This document shows positions 7,745-17,057 of a stretch of DNA of 33,838 nt, piece after piece. The stretch spans positions 1-33,838 of the forward strand of contig CAKVIN010000024.1 in NCBI GenBank assembly GCA_934754425.1. The letters run 5' to 3'. This DNA is from an uncultured Candidatus Melainabacteria bacterium (GTDB taxonomy: Bacteria; Cyanobacteriota; Vampirovibrionia; Gastranaerophilales; Gastranaerophilaceae). Both the position numbers and the translations under genes were made by a program. The notes beneath the pieces were generated by a model. The model was not told the DNA's origin and ran no database searches. It was given only the letters and a program-made list of their open reading frames with translations. Numbering within the stretch: position 1 is the first letter of the stretch; every line of letters starts with the position of its first letter.

Positions 7745-8506
7745 ATGGAAGAAAAAGCAATTATATACGGTAAAAACGCTGTAATAGAAGCATTAGAGAG
7801 CGGAGAAAGAAACTTTAATAAAATTCTGATTTCAAATACTTCTCGTGCTGATGTAAAAGTTGAAAAAATAAAAGAATTGGCACAAAAACGTAATATCATA
7901 TTTCAATTTGTTGCACCACAAAAACTCAATCAAATTGAGCCAGAAGGACGACATCAAGGAGTTATTGCACAAATTTCTCCAATAAAATATGTTGACTTAG
8001 ATGATTTTATAGAATCTAATAATTCAGAACATACATCGGTTGTAATCTTAGATGGGATTGAAGATTCTCATAACGTCGGTGCAATCATTCGTTCTTGTGT
8101 TTGTGCCGGAGTAAAAGGTATTATTCTTCCATCAAGAAGAGGGGTATTAATAAATTCTACAGTTGAAAAAACCAGTGCAGGAGCTGTTAATCATATCTCA
8201 ATTATAAAAGTCAATAGCCTCGTAAACGCAATACAAAGACTAAAAGAAAACAACTACTGGGTGATTGCTTCTGATCATCACGCAAAAGATAATTATTATG
8301 ATATTGATTACACAGACATGAATTTTGCATTAATAATGGGCGCTGAACACGCAGGAGTGTCAAAATCATTATTAAAATTATCGGATTTTATCGTAAAAAT
8401 TCCGATGTTAACAAATTTCAATTCATTAAATGTTTCTAATGCAGCTGCTATAATATTGTTTGAGAGCACAAAACAACTATTAAATAAACATAACACTGCT
8501 AAATAA
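7745..8506 (+). CDS. rlmB: RlmB/TrmH-family (SpoU) rRNA 2'-O-methyltransferase
   Basis: 253 residues, the usual length. An N-terminal L7Ae-like substrate-binding domain (1-85, IYGKNAVIEAL) is followed by a knotted SPOUT domain with all three motifs: motif 1 LDGIEDSHNVGAIIRSC (N110, R116), motif 2 ALIMGAEHAGVS (G199, E201) and motif 3 IPMLTNFNSLNVSNAAA (S227, N229). The family methylates the 2'-O of a guanosine in 23S rRNA (G2251 in E. coli) using SAM. SD GAAGG precedes the ATG by seven bases, and a TATAAT is found at 7727-7732. It is the first gene of a likely rlmB-rpoD-TPR operon. Other TrmH-type RNA targets cannot be excluded. Confidence 0.9.
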   Translation: MEEKAIIYGKNAVIEALESGERNFNKILISNTSRADVKVEKIKELAQKRNIIFQFVAPQKLNQIEPEGRHQGVIAQISPIKYVDLDDFIESNNSEHTSVVILDGIEDSHNVGAIIRSCVCAGVKGIILPSRRGVLINSTVEKTSAGAVNHISIIKVNSLVNAIQRLKENNYWVIASDHHAKDNYYDIDYTDMNFALIMGAEHAGVSKSLLKLSDFIVKIPMLTNFNSLNVSNAAAIILFESTKQLLNKHNTAK

Positions 8507-8524
8507 AAAGAAGAGGTAAATAAT

Positions 8525-9523
8525 ATGGCTAAAAAGAGCAATACAATCAATTTAACAACAGTAGATGATATTTCTGATGAAGGTATCGATTTTAACAATA
8601 TCGAAACTGATGATGATGAAGAATCTATTGCAATTGAAGAACCTAAAACACAAGAGAGTCTTAATTCTGTTAATTCAGACGATTCAGTTAGAATTTATTT
8701 ACAGCAAATTGGTAAAATTCCTTTATTAACTCCTAATGAAGAATTAGAGGTTGCTAAAAAGATTTATGAAACACAAAGTGAAATCGCCAGAAAAGTTCTC
8801 ATTAATGCGAATTTGCGTTTAGTTGTAAGTATTGCTAAAAAATACATTGGCAGAGGCTTATCCTTCTTAGATTTAATACAAGAAGGAAACTTGGGCTTAA
8901 TAAAAGCTACAGAAAAATTTGATTATACAAAAGGTTACAAATTTTCAACTTATGCTACTTGGTGGATTCAACAATCTATCACGAGAGCAATTGCAGATAA
9001 AGCCAGAATTATTAGGTTGCCTATTCACTTGATTGAATCAATAAATAAAATTAAAAAAGCAACGATGGATTTAACGACTGAACTTGGCAGAATACCGGTT
9101 AAACAAGAAATTGCTGATAAAATGGGCATTACAGTGTCTAAATTGACATCTATTATTAAAGCAACTCAATCTACAATAAGTATTGACACACCAACCGGTC
9201 AAAAAGACGATTCAAACAAAATTATTGACTATATTGTTGATGAGAATGCAGCTGCTCCGGACACATTAGTATCACAAGAAAGTATGCTAGATGATATAAA
9301 AGGAATGTTAGAGCAATTGAGTCCAAAAGAACGAGATGTTTTGATTTTGAGATTTGGATTAAATAATAACGGAAATAAAAAAACATTAGATGAAATAGGC
9401 TCTATTTATGGTGTTTCAAGAGAAAGAATAAGACAAATTGAAAATCGAGCAATTTCAAAACTAAAAAAACTTTGTAAAAATAAAAATTTGACTTCAGGAT
9501 TAAAAAATTATTTTGGAGAATAA
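8525..9523 (+). CDS. rpoD: RNA polymerase primary sigma factor (sigma-70/SigA)
   Basis: 332 residues with an acidic 50-residue N-terminal tail in place of a full region 1.1. Region 1.2 is at 53-82 (DSVRIYLQQIGKIPLL), region 2 at 95-165 (NLRLVVSIAKKY, FLDLIQEGNLGLIKA, FSTYATWWIQQSI), region 3 at about 170-245, and region 4.2 helix-turn-helix at 285-316 (TLDEIG, VSRERIRQIENRA). All core-binding and -10/-35 recognition residues look intact, so this is a primary or group 2 sigma factor; no second copy is in the window. SD AAGAGG precedes the ATG. It lies 18 bases after rlmB. Confidence 0.93.
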   Translation: MAKKSNTINLTTVDDISDEGIDFNNIETDDDEESIAIEEPKTQESLNSVNSDDSVRIYLQQIGKIPLLTPNEELEVAKKIYETQSEIARKVLINANLRLVVSIAKKYIGRGLSFLDLIQEGNLGLIKATEKFDYTKGYKFSTYATWWIQQSITRAIADKARIIRLPIHLIESINKIKKATMDLTTELGRIPVKQEIADKMGITVSKLTSIIKATQSTISIDTPTGQKDDSNKIIDYIVDENAAAPDTLVSQESMLDDIKGMLEQLSPKERDVLILRFGLNNNGNKKTLDEIGSIYGVSRERIRQIENRAISKLKKLCKNKNLTSGLKNYFGE

Positions 9524-9544
9524 CATAGTATAAAGGTAATAAAA

Positions 9545-11308
9545 ATGGCAGATATAAATAGAATTAATGAATTAGTTGGAGAACAGGAATTTGAAAAAGC
9601 ACAAGAGCTTATTGAACCCGCATTGCTAGAAGACCCTAACAATAAGGAACTTATGAAGCTAGCAGGATTAGTAGCAGTTAATCTGGAAAAATGGGATGAT
9701 GCAAGAAGACTCTTTGAAACTGTTGTTAAATATAGCCAAGACGATGCCACTTCTTTTTATTATCTTGGGAATTGTTATGACAATTTAGGTGATTTGATTT
9801 CTGCCAAAAATTCATACCTAAAGGTTATTGAATTACGACCAGAATACATTGAAGCTTATAAAAATTTATGTTTAACATTAATGCGTTTAAATGAAACAGA
9901 AGAAGCTATCAAATATTCCTTAAAAGCTACTGTTCTTGATGCAGACGATTACATTTTTGATTTTATAATCGGCACTGCGTATATGAAACTCAAAGAATTT
10001 GAAAAAAGTATTGAACCGTTTAAACGAGCTTTAGAAAAAGAACCGGAAAATATAGGTACATTAAACAGTCTTGGTACGGCTTGCATGGCTACGAGCAGAA
10101 CAGAAGAAGCTATAAAATATTATACTAAAGCTTTAGAATTAAATCCTAATAATCCAATGTCATATTATAATTTAGGGTCTGCTTATCAAATACAACAAAA
10201 ACACGAAGAAGCTTGCAAGTATTTAGAAAAAGCAGTAAAACTTGATGACGATGATGAAGTTTTTAAGGTTTCTCTTGCAATGTCAGAAATAAAATGTGGT
10301 CGTTATGAGGATGCTGTAAATTTATATAAAAGCTTGCTTTTATCTCATCCTGAAAAAGAAAATTATAAATATAATTTAGTTACTTGTTATGAAGCGATGG
10401 GTGACATATCTACAGCTATTACTATGTTAGAAAAAATGGTATATATGAATCAAAAATTTATTGTACCGGCACAAAAATTGGCTGCTTTATATATTAAAGT
10501 TAACCAATTAACAAAGGCGAAAGAAATTTATGATAACATTTTATTAAAAAATAATCCAACCGCTGAAACACTTCATCAATATGCAATATTATCATCAAGT
10601 CTTTGCGATACAAGTACTGCAGAAACAATGTTAAAAAAAGTTATAAAAATGAATCCAAATATTGCTAAAGCGCATAAAGATTTAGGAATTATATTCTTAA
10701 ATAAGCGCTTGTTTGATTATGCTGAAGATGAATTTAAAACAGCAATGCAACTTGCTCCAAATGATTTTGAAATCATTTTTGAATATGGAAATTTTTTATA
10801 CTCTATATCCAAAAATACAGAAGCAGAAAGATATTATCAAGAAGCTTTAGAATTGCAGCCTGAAAATGTATTAGCTTTAACATTTATGGGATTAAACAAA
10901 TTAATATTAAACCAACTTGATGCTGCAAAAGAATATATTAATAAAGCTCTAAAAGTTAATCCTCATCACGAATATATTCAATTCTGTGCGGGAAGAATTT
11001 TTTATGCTAGAAAAGAATATGAAGAAGCTAAACAATATTTAATTCGTGCGGTTGAACAAAATCCTGATATCGAAACTCAAAATACATTAGCTTTAACATA
11101 TTATGAACTGGAAGAATACAATTCTGCATTAAATATATTCCAGAATATTTTAGCTAAAAAACCTGACAATATTTCGGTTCTTATGAGTATTGCAAAATGC
11201 TATGAAGGTTTAAAAGATAACGATAAAGCTTTAGAGTATTTGGATAAAGTCGTTACAATATTTCCGGAAGATGAAGAAGCTCACGAAATGATTAGAAAGC
11301 TATCTTAG
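9545..11308 (+). CDS. Tetratricopeptide-repeat (TPR) protein
   Basis: 587 residues consisting almost entirely of about 15-16 TPR units of 34 residues, recognised by repeated patterns such as YYLGNCYDNLGD, AIKYYTKALELNPNNP and YNLGSAYQ. There is no signal peptide or membrane helix, so a cytoplasmic scaffold is likely. The gene starts 21 bases after rpoD with SD AAAGGT and may be cotranscribed with it. The partner is unknown. It ends 31 bases before a perfect inverted repeat that terminates both strands. Confidence 0.88.
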   Translation: MADINRINELVGEQEFEKAQELIEPALLEDPNNKELMKLAGLVAVNLEKWDDARRLFETVVKYSQDDATSFYYLGNCYDNLGDLISAKNSYLKVIELRPEYIEAYKNLCLTLMRLNETEEAIKYSLKATVLDADDYIFDFIIGTAYMKLKEFEKSIEPFKRALEKEPENIGTLNSLGTACMATSRTEEAIKYYTKALELNPNNPMSYYNLGSAYQIQQKHEEACKYLEKAVKLDDDDEVFKVSLAMSEIKCGRYEDAVNLYKSLLLSHPEKENYKYNLVTCYEAMGDISTAITMLEKMVYMNQKFIVPAQKLAALYIKVNQLTKAKEIYDNILLKNNPTAETLHQYAILSSSLCDTSTAETMLKKVIKMNPNIAKAHKDLGIIFLNKRLFDYAEDEFKTAMQLAPNDFEIIFEYGNFLYSISKNTEAERYYQEALELQPENVLALTFMGLNKLILNQLDAAKEYINKALKVNPHHEYIQFCAGRIFYARKEYEEAKQYLIRAVEQNPDIETQNTLALTYYELEEYNSALNIFQNILAKKPDNISVLMSIAKCYEGLKDNDKALEYLDKVVTIFPEDEEAHEMIRKLS

Positions 11309-11338
11309 TTGACTTTTTTATTTATTTTTTAATATCAA

Positions 11339-11371
11339 GCAAAAAATAACATATTATATGTTATTTTTTGC
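11339..11371. terminator. Bidirectional terminator overlapping the stop of the AMIN gene
   Basis: A perfect 15-base inverted repeat (11339-11353 and 11357-11371) around the three bases TTA, flanked by A6 and T6 tracts on the arms. The TTA loop is the TAA stop codon of the minus-strand gene, so one element ends the TPR gene and the convergent AMIN gene. Confidence 0.8.
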
Positions 11372-12412
11372 GATACTTGCTTTTAAACCTCTTGCCAAGT
11401 CGTGGCGACCGCTTTTTTCATAAATTGCAGTCATAGATTCCAAGAACTTAAGATTATCAATATTTGGATTACCTTGGTTTACAGGAGCTGTGTTAACAGG
11501 AGTTGTGTTTTTTCTTACAGCTGGCTTTACAGCAGTCTGCATTGCAGGTCTTTGTGGTTGACTCATTGTTTGCGCAACAGAATTATTATTCACAGATGGA
11601 TTAACATAATTTCTTAATCTAGGATTATGAATAGGTGATTCTGCTTCATAAGGATTTTTGTTTTCTTTTTGATAAGCATTCAAACCATAATTAACAGTTG
11701 TGAAAGGTTTTTCAGTCGCTACATAAGAAGATGAAATTGGATTTTGACCTCTGTACATTTCAATTTCTCTTTCATTCAAACTTTGGCTAAGACCAATTTT
11801 CATATCAGGTTCTTTACGTTTGAACAATCTGATTACTGCGAATGCTAAAAGCCCTACTAATCCAAAAGATACTGCTTTACCTGCTGTATCAGAAACTGTA
11901 TCTTCATCAACAGAATCTCTGATACTATCTACAGTGGAACTTTTTTTTAATTTATCAAACAAAGCAGATGTCTTTGCTGTTGTTCCCATATCTTCTTTGT
12001 AAATTGGAGCATAACTTTCAATTGGATTATTTAATTTAACTTGTTGGGTTTGAGATTTTTGAGGAATAATCGGCGCTAAAGAATCGAAAGAAACGCTAGC
12101 TCCTTGAGCATTCTCTGCTTGGAAAAATATGTTGATACCGTTTCCTTGAGGCTCAACCATAACAGTATCAACATTAGATACGTTGTTATAAACAGTATTA
12201 AGAGTTTTAGAAGCTCTAATATCTTTCATGCTTAAAGTTATTTGATTAGATGCTTTTACTGTTTTCTTAACATCAACTGCTTTATCAGAAACTAAAACAA
12301 TGTTATAAGTATCTTTTACAGGTACAATTTCTATTGATTGCAAGACATTATCCTGCGCATTTACTGATAACATAGATATAATCATTCCTAAAAATAACAA
12401 CAATTTCTTCAT
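11354..12412 (-). CDS. AMIN-domain-like membrane-anchored protein
   Basis: 352 residues with a signal peptide (1-19, ending VNA-Q), an AMIN-like beta domain at 22-110 (VLQSIEIVPVKDTYNIVLVS, then NGINIFFQAENA), a linker, a membrane helix at 179-195 followed by KRKEP, and a 150-residue Asn/Pro/Gln-rich tail ending in a small helical segment (LKFLESMTAIYEKSGRHDLARGL). AMIN domains target PilQ secretins and AmiC amidases to the periplasm and peptidoglycan. Here no secretin or amidase domain follows, and the topology puts AMIN outside and the long tail inside. Proximity to pilM-N and pilO suggests, without proving, a role in the pilus or envelope. Confidence 0.7.
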   Translation of the reverse strand: MKKLLLFLGMIISMLSVNAQDNVLQSIEIVPVKDTYNIVLVSDKAVDVKKTVKASNQITLSMKDIRASKTLNTVYNNVSNVDTVMVEPQGNGINIFFQAENAQGASVSFDSLAPIIPQKSQTQQVKLNNPIESYAPIYKEDMGTTAKTSALFDKLKKSSTVDSIRDSVDEDTVSDTAGKAVSFGLVGLLAFAVIRLFKRKEPDMKIGLSQSLNEREIEMYRGQNPISSSYVATEKPFTTVNYGLNAYQKENKNPYEAESPIHNPRLRNYVNPSVNNNSVAQTMSQPQRPAMQTAVKPAVRKNTTPVNTAPVNQGNPNIDNLKFLESMTAIYEKSGRHDLARGLKASIAKNNI

Positions 12413-12500
12413 AATAAAATACTCTCTCCCTTGATATTAGTGTACTAGATTGGCATGCTCGTGCCATCAATCAAGGGGTTAAAATTCAGAAGAAAATCTT

Positions 12501-12518
12501 ATAGACCATATGGTCTAT
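12501..12518. repeat. Perfect 18-base palindrome
   Basis: ATAGACCAT followed by its exact complement ATGGTCTAT. It overlaps the stop codon (TAG at 12517-12515) of the Fe-S gene. With no loop and no T-tract it looks more like a protein-binding site than a terminator. Confidence 0.5.
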
Positions 12519-13558
12519 TGAGTTATGTTTTTTGCTAAGTATTCCGTTAAATCAAGGACTTTGTATTTCCCAAAAGAATATAGTAATAGTGCTACCTCGC
12601 ACCCTAAACACGAAGTCAGAACCGTTTTAGCCTTTGTTTGTTTTATGCAAAAACTTTTTTCTGTAGGAATTTTTGATAAAATTTTATAGTCAGATAATTT
12701 AAAAATCCCATTTAATCCACAGCATTTATCAAAATTCTCCATTTTAATATATTCTAAGTTTTCTGTGCTATTTAAAATCCATTCAATATCACCATAATTC
12801 TCTATATTGCAAGGTTTATGGAATGTAACTTTAGATTTCTTTTTTAACTTCAATTTGAGATTGCGTTCTCTCATGTATTCAAAAATGTTTTTTACAATAA
12901 GACCATCTATTTTGTAATTTTTTAATGTTTTTTCACAACTTGCACACGTTGTAACAATTTCTTTAACATCATATTTTTCAATTAGTTTAACAAAGTTTGC
13001 TTTTGCTATCTCAAAAGTATTTTTATCACCTCTTACATAAAAAGGAATACCGCAACAACCGAATTTTGGGGTAATAACTTCTATATTGCAAGAATTTAGT
13101 AACATAACAACAGCTTTGTTACCTTTTAAACTACCTCCACAACCACCAAAATAAATAACTTTTTTATCAAATTTTTTACTTTGAATGTTTTTTGAAAACA
13201 AACTTAAAATATTTACTCCTAATCCAAAGATTAATTTTGATTGAATAAAAGATATCATTTTTTCAACCCAACTGGAGTTAAAATATTCAGCTTTTGCAGA
13301 AGCAATAATATCCACAATATCTATACCACTTGGACAAAATTTTGTACAAGCACCGCATTTTAAACATAAATCAAGATATCTGTTTAATTTTTTAGACATC
13401 TTTAATTCACCTTTAAGGAATCTTTTTAACATGATAAACATTCCTCTAGATACAGAGCAATCGTTTTTTGTAATTTCATATATAGGACAAACTGATTGGC
13501 ACAATCCACATTTAGAACAAGAATGTATTTGGTTTTTATATTGCGATAAATTCTTCAT
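12515..13558 (-). CDS. GlcF/LutA-like Fe-S oxidoreductase with two CCG domains
   Basis: 347 residues. Two 4Fe-4S motifs: C14-C17-C20-C24-P and C65-C68-C71-C75-P. Two cysteine-rich (CCG) domains follow: FGGCGG (137-142), FGCCGIPF (167-173) and TCASC (204-208); then FHKPC (246-250), DKCCGLNG (277-284) and SCLGC (316-320). This is the design of the Fe-S electron-transfer subunit of glycolate or lactate oxidation, and of HdrD-type proteins. The expected flavoprotein (GlcD/LldP-type) partner is not adjacent, so the substrate is open. It is divergent from the ferritin-like gene with 123 bases between them. Confidence 0.8.
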   Translation of the reverse strand: MKNLSQYKNQIHSCSKCGLCQSVCPIYEITKNDCSVSRGMFIMLKRFLKGELKMSKKLNRYLDLCLKCGACTKFCPSGIDIVDIIASAKAEYFNSSWVEKMISFIQSKLIFGLGVNILSLFSKNIQSKKFDKKVIYFGGCGGSLKGNKAVVMLLNSCNIEVITPKFGCCGIPFYVRGDKNTFEIAKANFVKLIEKYDVKEIVTTCASCEKTLKNYKIDGLIVKNIFEYMRERNLKLKLKKKSKVTFHKPCNIENYGDIEWILNSTENLEYIKMENFDKCCGLNGIFKLSDYKILSKIPTEKSFCIKQTKAKTVLTSCLGCEVALLLYSFGKYKVLDLTEYLAKNITQ

Positions 13559-13681
13559 AATATAATTTTAAAGCAAAATTACTAAAAATAATATCAAAAT
13601 TATTCTCCGGTACGGTAATTAAATTTTTATTCATCCATTTTAATATCTTAAAGCAGAAAAACTGCAGAAAGGTAGGAGAAA

Positions 13682-15001
13682 ATGGGATTTAATCCATTAA
13701 AAGAAAAGGGAATTGCGCTTTCTAAACAAATACGAAATTGGCACCAGATAGTAGGAAAACCTTATAACAAAACCGAGGTTGATTGTTATACAAGAACAAG
13801 ACAAATTTTAATGAATGGGATAGAAATAGAAGCTTGGGGGTTTAAACACCAAATGAACAGATTTCTTCCTAATAACAACGACAAAGAACTTATTGCATCA
13901 ATCAGTAGAATAGAAGATTCTCAACAAACTACCGCAAATTGGATGGGACCGGCAGATCAATCTGTTTTGGAAACAACATTAGCGTATGAACAAGTTGCAG
14001 TAGATTTAACGGCTTGGATGGCACAAAACGAGCCAGATAAATATGTAAAAGAAACTTTTGACTTCGGACTTTTAGAAGATTTTGATCATCTTTATAGATA
14101 TAGTCAGTTTGCATACATGGAGGAAGGTATAAAACCAAACGCTATAGTACAAGGTAATACCGATGTAATTATCGGTCGCCCGACACAACATCATCATAAT
14201 GATAATGGTTTAAGAATTCGTAAACATTATGATAAAAATACTGCACATCCACAAACAAAGGTTAATATTTTAACACTTTTATCAGGTGAACAACAAACGC
14301 ATAATTATTACGCTGAACACGGCTTTATGTATGCTAATCATATTCTTAGAGAAACATATGCAGAAATAAAAAATGTTGAAGAAGAACACGTAACAATGTA
14401 CGAATCACTTATTGACCCAACAGAAACAATGTGGGAAAAATTTTTAATTCACGAGTTTACAGAGGTTTGTAATTATTATACTTGTGTAGAAGATGAAACC
14501 GATGAAAAAATAAAAAAAGTTTGGGAATTATTCCTAGATATAGAACTCGGTCACTTGCAAGTCGCAGCTGATTTGTTCAAGAAATTTGAAAAACGTGATC
14601 CGGAAGAAGTTATAGGTTCTGAAATTGTAATACCTTGCAGATTTAAGAGCCAAAAAACATATGTTCAAAAAGTTCTTGAAAAAGAAGTTGATAAACGATT
14701 AGAATCAAAAGGAGAATTTACTACGATTAAAAATTTAGCCGAAAATTGGCCAAGTTATGATGTTCAAATAAAACAAAATGAAGTAAGTTCACCATCCGAA
14801 AACGCAATCCGATTAGCAGAAATTTTTCATGATAGAGATGTTATAGCTGCTGATGATGATTTAAAATCTAAAGAATTTGAAATATTAGAAAAAGGATTAC
14901 AAACCAAAGCTGTTGCAGAGAATACTGTCATGCCGGAAGAGTTAAGACAAATGTGTGAAAAACACACTAAACGAAAAGAACAAAGAAGAAAAATGATTTA
15001 G
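13682..15001 (+). CDS. Ferritin-like (putative di-iron) helical protein
   Basis: 439 residues, all helical, cytoplasmic. Several helices carry spaced acidic/His ligands typical of the ferritin-like superfamily: ETTLAYEQVAVD (E97, E103), LEDFDHL (E132, D135, H136), GEQQTHNYYAEHG (E203, H207, H213), VEEEHVTMYE (E233-E235, H236), HEFTEV (E258, E261) and DIELGHLQ (E288, H291). E-x-x-H pairs suggest a di-iron centre used for oxygen reduction or iron handling. The C-terminal 110 residues are charged and look like a separate linker or tail. SD GGTAGGAG precedes the ATG. I do not recognise a named family; the call is by motif pattern. Confidence 0.6.
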   Translation: MGFNPLKEKGIALSKQIRNWHQIVGKPYNKTEVDCYTRTRQILMNGIEIEAWGFKHQMNRFLPNNNDKELIASISRIEDSQQTTANWMGPADQSVLETTLAYEQVAVDLTAWMAQNEPDKYVKETFDFGLLEDFDHLYRYSQFAYMEEGIKPNAIVQGNTDVIIGRPTQHHHNDNGLRIRKHYDKNTAHPQTKVNILTLLSGEQQTHNYYAEHGFMYANHILRETYAEIKNVEEEHVTMYESLIDPTETMWEKFLIHEFTEVCNYYTCVEDETDEKIKKVWELFLDIELGHLQVAADLFKKFEKRDPEEVIGSEIVIPCRFKSQKTYVQKVLEKEVDKRLESKGEFTTIKNLAENWPSYDVQIKQNEVSSPSENAIRLAEIFHDRDVIAADDDLKSKEFEILEKGLQTKAVAENTVMPEELRQMCEKHTKRKEQRRKMI

Positions 15002-15020
15002 GCATTATAAAATGAAATAA

Positions 15021-15052
15021 AAAAGGCATGTTCTAAAGAACATGCCTTTTTA
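15021..15052. terminator. Terminator between convergent ferritin-like and phosphorylase genes
   Basis: AAAAGGCATGTTC (15021-15033) pairs perfectly with GAACATGCCTTTT (15038-15050) around TAAA, with A and T tracts on the arms, so it can act on both strands. Confidence 0.88.
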
Positions 15053-15070
15053 CTGATATAAACTTACATT

Positions 15071-16762
15071 CTACTTAATATTAGAATAAGTCCAAGCATC
15101 AAATGTAGGAGTTTCAGAAATATTTAATTCTTTCTTCTTTTCTCCTGCTGAGCAATCATCATGAGCGATTGGTTTGTACAATCTATTGTAGTATTCAATA
15201 ACCATTCTATCAGAGTTGAAGTAAGCTTCTGCTGTTCTGATAGCTTGTCTCATCATTCTAGCCCATTCTTGCTTGTTGTTGTAGTAAGTAGGGATGATTT
15301 GATTTTCGATGATATCCATCATACATCTGTGGTCAGCCCAATGTCTTTCTTCCCAAGGCATATCGTCGTCGATTTCTGGGTATTCAACAGTGTAACCGTT
15401 GATTCCAGGGAATGTACCTTCTACTGTCCAACCATCAAATGTAGACAAGTGTAAAGCACCGTTAGCATTAGCTGACATACCTGAAGTACCAGATGCTTCG
15501 AATGGTCTTAATGGAGTATTCAACCATACATCAGTACCACGTTTTAGCATGCCTGATAATTGTAATTCATATCCAGGTAATACAACAACATTTTTAAGAG
15601 TGTGAGATCTGTTCAATAACTTGTTGAACATTTCTTTACCCATAACGTCATCTGGGTGGAATTTACCGGCAAAGATGATTTGGATTTTGTTTTCGTCTAA
15701 TAATTTGTTAATTCTATCTTTATCCATCAAGATTAACCAAGCACGTTTGTAATCAGCAAATCTTCTTGCCCAAGTGATTGTTAATACATCAGGATTGAAT
15801 CTCTTACCAGCTACGTTTGCAACGTATTTGAATAATTCTTCTTTCATTTCACGTTTTGCAGCAAGTAATTCATCAAATGATTTATCACCATTCATTCTCT
15901 TATCTTGCCAGTAGTGAAGGTTAACAGCGTTGGTGATAGCTCTGATAGGGCATCTTCCGTCAACCCATTCCCACATCTTGTTAGCAACTAAACCGTGAAG
16001 TTGTGATACTGCGTTAGCAATTCTTGACATTCTTAATGCAGCTACTGTTAATGAGAAGTTTTCGCCACCTAATTGAATAGCTCTTTCTCTTGAAGCACCG
16101 GCAAAGAATCCGCCTTCTAACAATGTATCAACCCAGTGAACTTCGTTACCAGCAGCAACAGGAGTGTGAGTTGTAAATACAGTTTTTCTTTGAACTTCTT
16201 CTAAGTTACCGTTGTATTGTCTTAATAATTCAAATGCTGCAGGAAGAGCGTGACCTTCGTTCATGTGGATTACATCAAAATTGTAACCAGCTGCTTGAAG
16301 AACTCTAACACCAGCAATACCAAGAATAGTTTCTTGAGCGATTCTGATTCTTTCATTTCCATCATAAAGTTTATGAGAAATGCTCTTAGCCCAGTCACTG
16401 TTTCCTTCGATATCAGTTGTTAATAAGTATACAGGGCAAGTTCCGAATAATTCAGGATCTACTCTGAATGCTTTAACTTTAACTTTTTCACCGAAAGTAT
16501 CAACTTCTACTGTGATACCTGTGTCTACTAAATAATCATAATATTTTCTGATATAAGCTACTTCAACGTTGCCTGAATGATCAATTCTTTGATCATAGTA
16601 ACCATATGACCATAACATAGTTACACCTACCATAGGCATTTGTAAGTAACCAGCTGATAACATGTGAGAACCAGCCAAAAATCCTAAACCGCCAGAATAA
16701 GTTTTTAGCGATTGATCCATTGCTATTTCCATAGAGAAATAAGCTACGTTTGGTAATGTCAT
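15071..16762 (-). CDS. glgP: Alpha-glucan phosphorylase (GT35, short form) with altered PLP-lysine site
   Basis: 563 residues, the short GT35 form. Family motifs: AYFSMEIAM and YSGGLGFLAGSH (N-terminus), IHMNEGHA (165-171), FTTHTPVAAGNE (196-207), WARRFADYKRAW with R334 and K339 for phosphate binding, and RPFEASGTSGM (419-429). The enzyme would release glucose-1-phosphate from glycogen or maltodextrin. In GT35 the residue after GTSGM/GTGNM is the lysine that binds PLP; here it is S430 (codon TCA at 15475-15473), followed by ANANGALHLSTFDGW. Either PLP is held without a Schiff base or the activity has changed. Codon use is more regular than in the neighbours, as in a well-expressed gene. SD AAAGG supports the start. 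Confidence 0.85.
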   Translation of the reverse strand: MTLPNVAYFSMEIAMDQSLKTYSGGLGFLAGSHMLSAGYLQMPMVGVTMLWSYGYYDQRIDHSGNVEVAYIRKYYDYLVDTGITVEVDTFGEKVKVKAFRVDPELFGTCPVYLLTTDIEGNSDWAKSISHKLYDGNERIRIAQETILGIAGVRVLQAAGYNFDVIHMNEGHALPAAFELLRQYNGNLEEVQRKTVFTTHTPVAAGNEVHWVDTLLEGGFFAGASRERAIQLGGENFSLTVAALRMSRIANAVSQLHGLVANKMWEWVDGRCPIRAITNAVNLHYWQDKRMNGDKSFDELLAAKREMKEELFKYVANVAGKRFNPDVLTITWARRFADYKRAWLILMDKDRINKLLDENKIQIIFAGKFHPDDVMGKEMFNKLLNRSHTLKNVVVLPGYELQLSGMLKRGTDVWLNTPLRPFEASGTSGMSANANGALHLSTFDGWTVEGTFPGINGYTVEYPEIDDDMPWEERHWADHRCMMDIIENQIIPTYYNNKQEWARMMRQAIRTAEAYFNSDRMVIEYYNRLYKPIAHDDCSAGEKKKELNISETPTFDAWTYSNIK

Positions 16763-16815
16763 AATTTTTAAACCTTTTCTTTTATGTACTACTAAAGGAC
16801 TAAACGTCCATTAAA

Positions 16816-16846
16816 ATTATATACCAACAACATAACATTTTTTCAA
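16816..16846 (-). promoter_or_regulatory. Candidate promoter of the phosphorylase gene
   Basis: On the minus strand TTGAAA (16846-16841), a 19-base spacer and TATAAT (16821-16816). The spacer is two bases longer than ideal. Apart from this and the inverted repeat at 16986, nothing is recognised between 16763 and 17057. Confidence 0.4.
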
Positions 16847-16985
16847 TCTTTTTATCAAAAAACTAATCCTAAAAAACTAATTTTTACTTCCAAACTCACT
16901 AGACAAGTACATCTTAAAATTGTTAAGTTTTGTAACAAACTAATTCTTTAGAGTTACTTCTTTATAGCTAGTTAGATGTTTAGAT

Positions 16986-17052
16986 GCGTAGAGGTAGAGA
17001 GGCATAGCAAATTTATCCTTTACGATGTCTCTAAGCCTCTAATCATCTACGC
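16986..17052. repeat. Imperfect long inverted repeat
   Basis: The left arm GCGTAGAGGTAGAGAGGC and the right arm GCCTCTAATCATCTACGC pair through GCGTAGA and GAGGC with a mismatched middle, enclosing about 31 bases. It sits just beyond the stop of the cupin gene (minus strand), so it may act as its terminator, although the T-tract is not clean; a REP-like element is the alternative. Confidence 0.45.
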
Positions 17053-17057
17053 TTTTA

